From Tetracladium setigerum (Eukaryota > Ascomycota > Leotiomycetes > Helotiales), in assembly GCA_031472005.1 (NCBI GenBank), contig PZJY01000011.1:1-64000 (forward strand): a DNA stretch of 64,000 bases, in the 5' to 3' direction. The position numbers and the translations under genes are program-made. Shown here one piece after another: positions 1-10,001 of the stretch (the stretch's first letter is position 1; each line of letters begins with the position of its first letter). The notes under the pieces are model-generated. The model made no database searches. It was given only the letters and a program-made list of their open reading frames with translations, and was not told where the DNA came from.

Positions 1-102
1 AACCCTAACCCTAACCCTAACCCTAACCCTAACCCTAACCCTAACCTAACCCTAACCCTAACCCTAACCCTAACCTAACCCTAACCCTAACCCTAACCCT
101 AA
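1..102. repeat. Telomere, CCCTAA array
   Basis: The window opens with about 17 head-to-tail CCCTAA units, the C-rich strand of a TTAGGG telomere, so this is a true chromosome left end. Two units (near 45 and 73) are shortened to CCTAA. The array stops at 102 and runs straight into retrotransposon pol sequence with no subtelomeric spacer. Confidence 0.97.
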
Positions 103-3100
103 GGGTTCTTCCATAAATCGTCTTTTAAGTTCCTTAAAGGCGGCTTTCTCCTTTAGTCCTATTAAGAAAGGTACGTCTTTTCTAATAAGTCGTATAAGGG
201 GAGCGACGATTCCTAAGTATCCCTTAATAAACTATCGGCTAAAATTGCCGGTTCCTAAAAAGGATTATATATCTTTAATATTCTAAGGTTTAGGCCATTC
301 CTTAATAGCTTTAATTTTCTTAAGATTAATGCTTATAGACCCTAGTCGGATAATATATCTTAAAAACAAGGTTTCTATAACTCTAAACTCGCACTTACTA
401 AGTTTTAGTTTAGAGTCTACCTTAAGTAAGGCGTTTAAGACTAGCTTAACGTGTCGCTTATAGTCCTCGACTCGTTCTAAGTAAATAATCATATCGTCAA
501 GATAACAGATTACGAATACTCCTAAGTATTCTCGTAAGATATTATCATTCTAGCGTTAACAAGTTATAAGTGCGTTAGTTAACTTAAAAGGCATAATAAT
601 CTATTTATAAAGTCCTAAGGGAACGAGGAACGCAGTCATCTATTCGTGTCCCTCTTTAATCCGGATCAGATTAAACGAGCTTCTCTAATTTAACTTAATA
701 TATATCATAACTTTAACTAGCTTATCCTGTAAGTACTAAGCGTTTAGCAATAGATATTAATCTTATATCGTAGCGTTATTAAGTTCCCGATAATCGCCGC
801 AAGGTCGACCGTTAAGGTCATCCTTCTTATAAGTAATTAACATATTACTAAATATTAAAGACTTAAATAGTCTAACCTATCCTTTCTTAAGTGCTAACTA
901 AACGAATACTTCTAACGTCTTAGCAAAATCGTAACGATATCGGCGTAGTTTCTATATAAGAGGTTTCCTTCCTTCTTTTAAGTTTATTTTATAATCTTAT
1001 AATTAATATTCGGGTAAGGCTTTAAAGTCTTCCGGGTTTTCGAACAATCTTAAATACTTCTTATATTACACGGGGATTTCCTTTTCGCTCTAGCTAACGT
1101 CCCGTAAAGGACTCTTTATATCTCTAAGATATCCGGTGGCGTCTTTAAATAAGGTGGCGTAAACCTCGCTCCGGCTATATAATTATTACTATGAACCCTA
1201 ATAGCTATAACGTCCAAATCGTATAATCTTCTTAACCTAATCGATTTCGGGGTTATATTCCTTAATCCACGGCATACTTAAAATAACATCGTGGTTTCCT
1301 ATTAATACAATGTCAAACTAGACATCTATAATATATCCTCCCGGGGATAATAATTTTAATAGAATCGTTCCTTAACTAATAATTCCATTATTTCCTTTTA
1401 CCTTCGTTCCATTTATCACTTATAATTCGTAAGGTGTGATTAAGGTGAAAGGAATATTAATCCGAGCAACTTCTTTAAAAGAGATAAAGTTTCCGGTTAC
1501 TCCCGAATCAATTATAACCCTAATTAGTTTTCCTTATAATTTTATTTTTACGGTGATCTATTCATTTCCTATAATAGTATAAACTTCTTTTAGCTTTCTT
1601 AATAATTCTATAACCCTCTAATCGTTAAATAAGTTTATTTATATTTTAAGGTAAGCGGTCTATTCTATTAATCGGTAAGGGGTATTAATTTTTAAAGTGT
1701 GGATAAAAGTTAATCCAACGTTCTACACGGCGTATTCAAAGGGCTAGCACGAGATAGTTCGAATCTTCCTCTAAGTTCGTTCCTAATTAACGATTCGGGT
1801 TACTTCCTATTCGTCTCCGGGTTTTAAAATGTCTTCTAGCTCATAAATAACTTCCCTAATGAATAACTATTCGATCGTGGCGCGATTAGATCTATTATCA
1901 TAAAAACAAATTCGTTCGATATCTCGGTACGACACGAGATATTCTTTTCCTTCGATAGGCTTATATCCGGTGGTCTCATAATTTACAACCTATAATTCTC
2001 CTCTAATCTGCCTCTATCTATTTCCTTCTACTCCTGTCCCAATAAAGAACCATCGTTCCCCGACCTGAGGCATAGCTATTATTATAAGTCTCGCTTCTCC
2101 GTCCGAGCCGTCGGATTCGGACTCGGTTTCAGATTTAGTTTCGGATTCAGAGGGAATTTCTCTGAATGTTATATTATCGATCAAATCGTACTAAGATTAA
2201 TAAGCAGGTAACGTATCTAAGCTACTATATCTAATAATAAGGCTATCTTATCCAAAGTCTTAAGACAATTCTTCCTCAATAGGAACCTTATTTATAACGG
2301 CGATTTACTTCTATTAAGTAGTATTAACCTAGCGAGGTTTTTACTTCTTAAGATAATCGGCAACCTTATGACCGGCTTGTCCACACTTATAATAAAGTTA
2401 ATTTTCTCGGCGGCGTTTCTTTTCTTTTAACGAGAGAGGTTTCAGGCCCTTCTAAGTGGCATTAACTTATTAAGAACGTCCTTAATATTAACCTCGGTAA
2501 TGTTATCTCCTCCTCTAGCTATTATTAAGTCTTTGTTCTTTATTATCCCTCTTTCCTTAACCATTCCCTTTCTTAGCTTCGTATAACCGGTTATCTAATT
2601 AAATAACGTGTTTAATTAAAGTGTTTAAGTTTAAGAATAAACCTCTTAACTTAATAAGTTCTTCCTTAAGGTAAGGCTTTAACCCTCTCTTAAAAAGTTT
2701 TAAAAGAGTTATAATATCCTATCCTATCTTAGCTTTATAACGCTAGAATTTAATAAAGTAATTTAAGGCGGATCCTATTTACTTAAGGTCTAAGAGTTTT
2801 TAAATTATTACTTAAATAATATCGAAATCTTTAAATATTTTTCTAATTTCGTTCTTAAATCTATCTTAATTTCTAAAAATCTCTTAAGTTTTCGCTATTA
2901 TTTTTCCATCGGTCCGATAATTATAAAAATCTATTAGGAATAGTTTTATTTAATCCTAAGTAATAGATCTAAGGAAAGAGGCCGTATAAAGGCTCTTAAC
3001 GTAAATTATGACGAACTTATCGTCGTTAAAAGAGAAGTAAATCTCTATTTAAAGGATAAAAGAATTTAAGTTCTTCCGAGTATCGTCGAATTTATCGGGT

Positions 3101-3797
3101 TAAGAGACTCGAATAACTTCTTTTAATTCAAAAGGAGCCGGATTATCCTCTCCGTCGTTAGAGTCATTATCGTCGTCGATATCCATCTTATCGCTAGCAT
3201 TAGGGGCGTCCTCGGGTTCCTTCCCTTTAAGATTATTACTATTAGCTAAGGTAAGGTCGATTTTGCTAGCATTAGTGCTAGCGCTACCAGTATTTCCAGT
3301 CGTAAGGGCCATTTATTAATATTATTCTTACTTTAATAAAGGGTGCTTAAAGTGTCACGGTTCCGATTCCACTAATTAAAGTGAGGTCGAAGTCAAGGGT
3401 TTATTTACTAATCAAAGTAAGAATATTAATCACTAAGTGATTATAAGTAAGAATAAGCTAATATTAATAATATATAATCTTAATTTAAATATTAAGTTAA
3501 GCACGAAGCTCTTATCTAATGAAATACTATTCCTTCTTATATAAGTCTCTTCGTAACGACTAAAGTCCCGAATTATAAAGTCCTAACTATTAAAGTCCGA
3601 CTCCATTAATTAAACTCCTTACTTAGCGGACTTTATCACGTGATTACTTAAGCAATTACTATTAACACTTTCCTATAACTAATTAAGTTACTAGAGTTCT
3701 CTATAAAGTAGTAATAGCAAGCCACTTAACTATACTAATTACTATACTGCTCCCGAGCCTCAGGCTCCTCACGTGCGCGCAGGTCACGTTCGTAACA
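103..3797 (-). mobile_element. Ty3/gypsy family A, copy A1, truncated at the telomere
   Basis: This is a RIP-damaged LTR retrotransposon read right to left. The 5' LTR is 3353-3797. The gag start codon is near 3312, with a stretch rich in Asp/Glu/Ser. A zinc-knuckle relic (CGQAGH) lies near 2340-2400. Reverse transcriptase is visible at 283-510, including CYLDDMIIY and KLKLSKCEF. The connection toward RNase H (RKDVPFLIG, then AFKELKRRF) reaches 105, where the telomere begins, so RNase H, integrase and the 3' LTR are missing. Reading frames are full of stops and the DNA is strongly AT-biased. The family call rests on the RT motif and gene order; no intact product remains. Confidence 0.85.
3353..3797 (-). 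repeat. 5' LTR of copy A1 (445 bp)
   Basis: On the minus strand it begins TGTTACGAACGTGACC and ends CCGTGACA, giving TG...CA ends. It contains the hyphenated palindrome GAGCCT-G-AGGCTC near its start. Immediately after it on the minus strand comes CTTTAAGCACC, shared with the other copies, where a primer-binding site should lie. Homologous LTRs are at 6622-7065 and 16875-17320. Confidence 0.85.
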
Positions 3798-6700
3798 TTA
3801 AGTATTCTCGTAAGATATTATTATTCTAGCGTTAATAAGTTATAAGTGCGTTAGTTAACTTAAAAGGTATAATAGTTTATTTATAAAGTCTTAAGGGAAT
3901 AAGGAACGTAATTATTTATTCGTATCCCTTTTTAATCCGGATTAGATTAAACGAGCTTCTCTAATCCAACTTAATGTATATTATAGCTTTAGCTAGCTTA
4001 TCCCGCAAGTACTAAGCGTTCGGCAATGGATATTAATCTCGTATCGTAGCGTTATTAAGTTCCCGATAATCACCGTAAGGTCGACCGTTAGGGTTATCCT
4101 TCTTATAAGCGATTAATATATTATTAAATACTAGAGACTTAAAGGGTTTAACTTATCCTTTCTTAAGTGCTAACTAAACGAATACTTTTAACGTCTTAGT
4201 AAAATCGTAACGATATTAGCGTAGTTTTTATATAAGAGGTTTCCTTCCTTCTTTTAAGTTTATTTTATAATCTTATAATTAATATTCGGGTAAGGCTTTA
4301 AAGTCTTCCGGGTTTTCGAATAATCTTAAATATTTTTTATATTACACGGGGATTTCCTTCTCGCTTTAACTAACGTCCCGTGAAGGATTCTCGGTGTTAT
4401 TAAGATATCTAGTGGCGTCTTTAAATAAGGTGGCGTAAACCTCGCTCCGGCTATATAGTTATTACTACGAACCTTAATAGCTATAACGTCTAAATCGTAT
4501 AGTCTTCTTAACCTAATCGATCTCGGGGTTATATTCCTTAATCCACGGTATGCCTAAGATAACATCGTAGTCTTTTATTAATGCAATGTCAAACTAGATA
4601 TTCGCGATGTGTCCTCTGGGGGACAATAGTTTCAATAAAATTATTACCTAACTAATAATTCCATTATTTCCTTTTACTTTAATTCCGTCTATTACTTACA
4701 GCTCGTAAGGTATAATAATCGTAAAAGGGATATTAATCCGAGCAACTTCCTTAAAAGAGATAAAGTTTCCTATTGCTCCCGAATCGATCATAACTTTAAT
4801 TAGTTTTCCTCGTAGTTTCATTTCTACGGTGATTTATTCGTTCCTTATAATGGCATAAACTTCTTTTAATTTTCTTAACACTTCTACGACCCTTTAATCG
4901 TTAAATAAGTTTATCTATATCTTAAGGTAAGTAATCCATTCCACTAATCGGTAAGGAGTGTTAACTTTTAAGGTATAAGGAGCAACTAATCCTATATTTT
5001 ATACGGCGTACTTAAAGGATTAGCATAAGACTATTTAAATCTTCCTTTAAGTTCTTTCTTAATTAACGATTTAAGTCACCTCCTATTTATCTCCTAATTT
5101 TAAAATATCCTCTAATTAATAGATAGCTTCCCTAATATATAATTATTCAATCGTGGCTCGGTTAGTCCTAATATCGTAGAAACAAATTCTATTAATATCT
5201 CGATATAATATAAGATATTCTTTTCCTTCGACAGGCTTGTGACCGGTGGTTTCATGGTTTATAACCTATAGTTCTCCTCCGATTTGTCTCTACCTATTTC
5301 CATTTATTCCTATTCCTACGAAGAACCATCGTTCTCCGACCTGTGGTTCGGCCACTATTACTGGTTCCGTTTCTCCGTCTGAGCCGTCGGATTCAGACTT
5401 AGATTCGGACTCAGATTTAAAAGAAATTTCTTTAAATGTTATGTTATCGATTAGATTATATTAAGATTAATATATTAATAGCGTGTCGGTGCTACTATAC
5501 TTAGTAATAGGGCTACTCTATTTAAAATCTTAAGATAATTCTTCCTCGATAGGAACCCTACTTATAATAGCGATCCTTTTCCGTAAGGAGGCGTTATTTA
5601 ATTTAATTCTTTATTTTTTAGGATAATCAGCGGCCCGGTGGCCAGCTTGCCTATATTTATAATAAAGTTAATTCTCTCGGCGGCGTTTCTTTTCTTCCGC
5701 CGAAAGTAATTTCTAGCCTTTCTAAGTTATATTAACTTAATAAGAACGTCCTTAATATTAACCTTAATAATATAATCTCCTCCGTTAACCATTATTAAGT
5801 CTTCGTTCCTTATCGTCCCTCTTTCCTAAGCTATTCCCTTTCCTAGCTTTATATAACCGATTATCTAATTAAATAACGTGTTTAATTAAAGTGTTTAAAT
5901 TTAAGAATAGTCCTCCCGACCTAACGAGTTCTTCTTTAAGGTAAGGCTTCAATCCTCTTTTATAAAGTTTTAAAAGGGCTATAACATCCTATCTAATCTT
6001 AGCTCTATAACGTTAAAACTTAATGAAGTAATTTATAATAAATCCGGTTTATTTATAATCTAACAATTTCCGAATTACGACTTAAATTGCGTTAAAATCT
6101 CTAAATATTTTTCTAATTTCTTCCTTAAATCCCTCTTAGCTTTTAAAGATAACTTAAGTCTTAGCCATTATCTTTCCATTAGTCCGATACTTATAAAAGT
6201 CTATAAGGAATAATTCTATCTAATCTTAAGCAATTAACTTAAGGAAAGAGGCCGCGTAAAGGCTCTTAACGAAGATAATAATGAATTTCTCTTCGTTAAA
6301 AGAGAAGTAGATTTTTATTTAAAGGATAAAAGCATTTAAACTCTTTTTAATACCGTCGAACTTATTAAGTTAAGAAACTCGTATAGCTTCTTTAAGTTTA
6401 AAAGGAGCTAAGTTATCCTCTCCGTCGTTAAAGTTATTATCGTCATCGATATCTATCTTATCGCTAGCATTAGGGGCGTCCTCGGGTTCCTTCCTTTTAA
6501 GACTACCACTACTAGCTAAGGTAAGGTCGATTTTACTAGTATTAGTGCTAGCGCTGCTAGTGTTTCCGGTCGTAGGGGCCATTATTAATATCGTTCTTAC
6601 TTTAGTAAAAGGTGCTCAAAGTGTTACGGTTCCGATTTTATTAACTAAAGTAAGGTCGAAGTTAAGGGTTTATTTATTAGTTAAAGTAAGGAAGTTAATT

Positions 6701-7065
6701 ACTAAGTGATCACAAGTAAGAATAAGCTGATATTAATAATATATAATCCTGATTTAAATACTAAGTTAAGCACGAAGCTCTTATTTAATGAAATACTATT
6801 CCTTCTTATATAAATCCCTTCGTTACACTTAGAGTCCCGAACTATAGAGTCCTAGATGTTAGAGTCCGACTCTATTAACTAGACTCCTTACTTAGCGGAC
6901 TCTATCACGTGATTACTTAATGCTACTACTAATCTTTTCCTATAATTAAACTAGGTTACTGGAGTTCTTTATGGAGTAGTAATAATAAGCCACTTGGCTA
7001 TACTAATTACTATGATGCTCCCGAGCCTCAGGCTCCTCACGTGCATACAAGTCACGTTCGTAACA
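3798..7065 (-). mobile_element. Ty3/gypsy family A, copy A2, interrupted in RT
   Basis: A second copy of the same family, colinear with A1. The segment at 3798 onward matches A1 from about 512 onward and continues through pol and gag (start near 6582, same acidic N-terminus as A1) to the 5' LTR at 6622-7065. The copy begins mid-RT exactly where the A1 LTR ends, which suggests A1 inserted into A2 and the remainder of A2 was lost with the chromosome tip. RIP-type substitutions and stops run throughout. No functional protein is expected. Confidence 0.8.
6622..7065 (-). repeat. 5' LTR of copy A2 (444 bp)
   Basis: Same family as 3353-3797. The minus-strand sequence starts TGTTACGAACGTGACTT and ends CCGTAACA, followed by CTTTGAGCACC. 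It keeps the GAGCCTGAGGCTC palindrome. It differs from the A1 LTR mostly by transitions. Confidence 0.8.
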
Positions 7066-8475
7066 ACGCTTACAAATCGGTTCGACTTCGCGGATAGTGA
7101 GGGTTTAAGGCGATAGAAGTTCAACGTCGAATCTATACCGATTGTCGACCAGGTAGAGACTTATAAAGTAGTAATAGCTTAATTAAAAGTAGCTTAATAA
7201 GGTATTAATAGTTAAAGATTCGTTATTAAAGTTAATTATATAATAACTTAAACACGACTTATATTTCCTAGACCTTAAGAGGAGGTTGCGCTTATAAGAC
7301 GATTTAATTTTTTAATTAATGAAGTTCTAAGGCGATGGGTTTTCGAGGTCGAAGCTATAGCGATTTGCGACCGATTAAGGTCTTATAAAGAGTGGAGAGC
7401 TTGGTTAAAAGAGGCTTAAAGAGGTGCTAATAGTTAAAGACTCGCTATTAAAGGCGATTATATAATAACTTAAATACGGCTTCTATTTCTTAAACTCTTA
7501 GGTAGAGCTAATATTACTAATAATACCGGGGGAGCTTATTAATTATAATCACTATTCCCTTAATTTTAAGCAAGTCCACTTAAGCCTTACGCTCGTATTT
7601 TAACTCGTTGGGCGGCTTTACGGGTGCGCTTAAAGAGCTTGCGCTCGGTAGATATGCGACGAGTACGGGGTATTATAGTGGGTTAAAGAGAGAAAAGGGG
7701 TCGCGATATAAGACGTAAAAGATAATAAATCGAAGGTTTTTCGGTCGCTATTTAATAATAAAAAGACGTTAATAAAGAATTAAAAAAGAGAAATAGTAAG
7801 AGATTACTTAAAACCTAGGGAATATTATATTAAGCCTAATTTTAAAGCGCCTTTAACGTGAAGAAATATTTAAATATATAATAATTAAGTAAAATAAGGT
7901 TAAGAATTAAAAGTTAAAAGAGGGGAGTTTTAAAAGGTATAAATAGTATTATAAGAAAAGAAATAAGGAAAGAGGGGAGCGGTCACGGGGTGTCTTAGGT
8001 TACGCTTTTAAGAATAATCGGCCACTTCCTTACTAAAAAGCGATAACGACTTAGTTACGATTAAAACACGCTGAGTTTACGTTTTAAGATTAATTCGAGC
8101 GATAATTTAAAGCGTATTAATCGCTTTTCGAGAATAACTTCTTTAGAATTATAAATAAAAGTTAAAGGGAAAGGAGTTTATTATCGCGATATATTAAGAG
8201 TAGTCACGGGGTGTCCTAAGTTACGCTTTTAAGAATAGTCGGCCACTTCCTTACTAAAAAGCGATAGCGACTTAATTACGATTAGAATACGCTAAGTTTA
8301 CGTTTTGAGATTAATTCGAGCGATAATCTAGAGCGTATCGGTCGCTTTTCGAGAATAGCTTCCTTAGAATTAGAAGTAAATTAGATTCCGAAATTCTAGT
8401 GAGGTCTTAGCGTAGATATGATACAGCGGGACCTAAACATGGCTCGCTTAGGAACATGGCATTTGCTTATTAGAC
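7066..8475. repeat. RIP-damaged subtelomeric repeat zone with two internal duplications
   Basis: There is no intact ORF. Two diverged direct copies of a roughly 190-bp segment lie at about 7060-7250 and 7300-7490; both carry GCGACC/GTCGACC, then a run ending TTAAAGA-TCG-TATTAAAG and TATATAATAACTTAAA. A second pair is at about 7988-8180 and 8200-8395, each starting CACGGGGTGTC and containing CGGCCACTTCCTTACTAAAA. The tail (8290-8475) matches 17793-17975. The identity of the parent element is not recognisable; a degraded DNA transposon is possible. Confidence 0.6.
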
Positions 8476-8790
8476 TATCGTTCTCCGACTTATGGTTCGG
8501 CCACTACGGCTAGTTCTGCTTCTCCGTCTAAGCCGTCGGATTTAGGCTCTAATTCAGATTTAGATTTAAAAGAGATTTCTTTAAATATTATATTATCGAT
8601 CAATTCGTATTAAGATTAATATACGGGTAGCGTGTCCGTGCTATTATACTTAGTGATAGGGCTACTTTATTTAAAATCTTAAGATAGTTCTTCCTTAATA
8701 GGAACCCTATTTATAATAGCGATCCTTTTCCGTGGAAAGGTATTATTTAATCGAGTTCTTTATTTTTTAAGATAGTTAGCGGCCCGGTGG

Positions 8791-9266
8791 TGTAACGGTT
8801 ACTATTTACACGGAAGTAAATAGCTAAGTCAGGTTAGTATTCGTCGACAGAGAGCGGATCACAGGTACGGCAATAGACTAATTACTAGAATAAAAGATAT
8901 TCGATTTAAGTTAAGCACGAAGTTCTTATCTAATGAAAACTATCTTATCCTTATATATAATCTTCGTTCTCTTAAAGTCGAGAAGTCGATTAAGTCGATA
9001 CCATCGACCCGTCGACACCGTCGACTCCTGAGAGTCGATATGTCTTAGCATGAACACATATCGACCCAATCACGTGACTAGGCCCATAGCTTACTATTGC
9101 CTTTTCACTTATATAATTAATACTACTATTACTAATCTTATGAGTTCTTTATAAAGTGGTTCCTAGGAGCCTTACTCCTAGGATCCATAGTGCTCCCGAG
9201 CCTTAAGCTCCTAGGATCCAATGTGCTCCTAGGGGTCACTTAACTCCTAGGATTACGTTCGTAACA
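8791..9266 (-). repeat. 3' LTR of element B (476 bp)
   Basis: The plus strand begins TGTAACGGTTACTATTTAC and ends CGTTCGTAACA. It has the same length as the right LTR and, by eye, differs from it almost only by transitions (for example CTAGG here for CTGGG there). Confidence 0.92.
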
Positions 9267-9434
9267 TTATCCCCCTTTTAGCCTAGTGTGGTCTCCACAC
9301 TTAAGTACGTTAAAGGAAATATCGTTATTAGCCCACGGCTATCTTCCTTTCTTATTATAACCGCTAATCGATTAAAGAAAATAATAATTAATCGATAAAA
9401 CGTGTACGAGCGCTATAAGACTTAAGGAATCGAA

Positions 9435-10001
9435 ATGCCGGCTTGCTCGCGTTGCGCTAAACGTGGTACGAAGTGCTTAGTAGCTCTAGGTTACTCGAAA
9501 TGTTCTAAATGCATTAAAGTCGGGGTAAACTGCGACGTCTATGGTCCTTCCGACGTAGAATGGAAGAAATTAGAACGCGCTAAAAAGAAATTGGCGGACG
9601 AGTGGAACGAGGCTTAGGCTAAGCAACGAAAATTGTTCGAGCGCTTGAGTGAGATGAGTGCGAAGCTAGTTCGTATAGAGAAATAAAGGGAGGCCTTTCG
9701 ATCGCGCGTAGCGGAAATGCTTCGTCGCGGTTTAAAATCGATTACGGAGTTAGATGCCGCTAAGGAGCGAGAGCGTTTAGAACGGGAATTAATCGAGGGG
9801 GGACCGGCTGGTTCCGAGAGCGAGCCTACTTCCATTCCCTTAGATGACCCTTCCTTATTGTGGAACGCGGAGGAGGACTTGGTGCTTGTTGAGGCCCTGT
9901 CCGAGTTCGATGCTTCCTCGGCTTTCTGGACGAGTCTGGGTTTCGGTGGCTTAACGCAGTCTGCCGATGGTGGTACGCGGTTATCTTCTCAGGGCACTTG
10001 A
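9435..10001 (+). pseudogene. Antisense Zn2Cys6-like coiled-coil ORF inside chromovirus B
   Basis: One 188-codon frame on the strand opposite gag-pol, lying between the chromodomain end and the 3' LTR. The N-terminus has C4-X2-C7-X6-C14-X8-C23-X2-C26-X6-C33, which fits the fungal binuclear zinc cluster spacing. A long Lys/Glu/Arg-rich, probably helical stretch follows (about 44-130), then an acidic C-terminus. The frame is interrupted only by TAG at 9615 and TAA at 9684. Both are one C-to-T step from CAG/CAA, so the ancestor was probably continuous. The ORF looks richer in GC and less mutated than its surroundings. A role as a regulator of the element is inference only. Chance conservation as antisense of an integrase tail is unlikely because the chromodomain ends before it. 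Confidence 0.6.

Noticed and set aside
5246..5464. Plus-strand ORFs in the family-A copies
   Set aside because: These elements read on the minus strand, and the peptides are low-complexity antisense of gag-pol.
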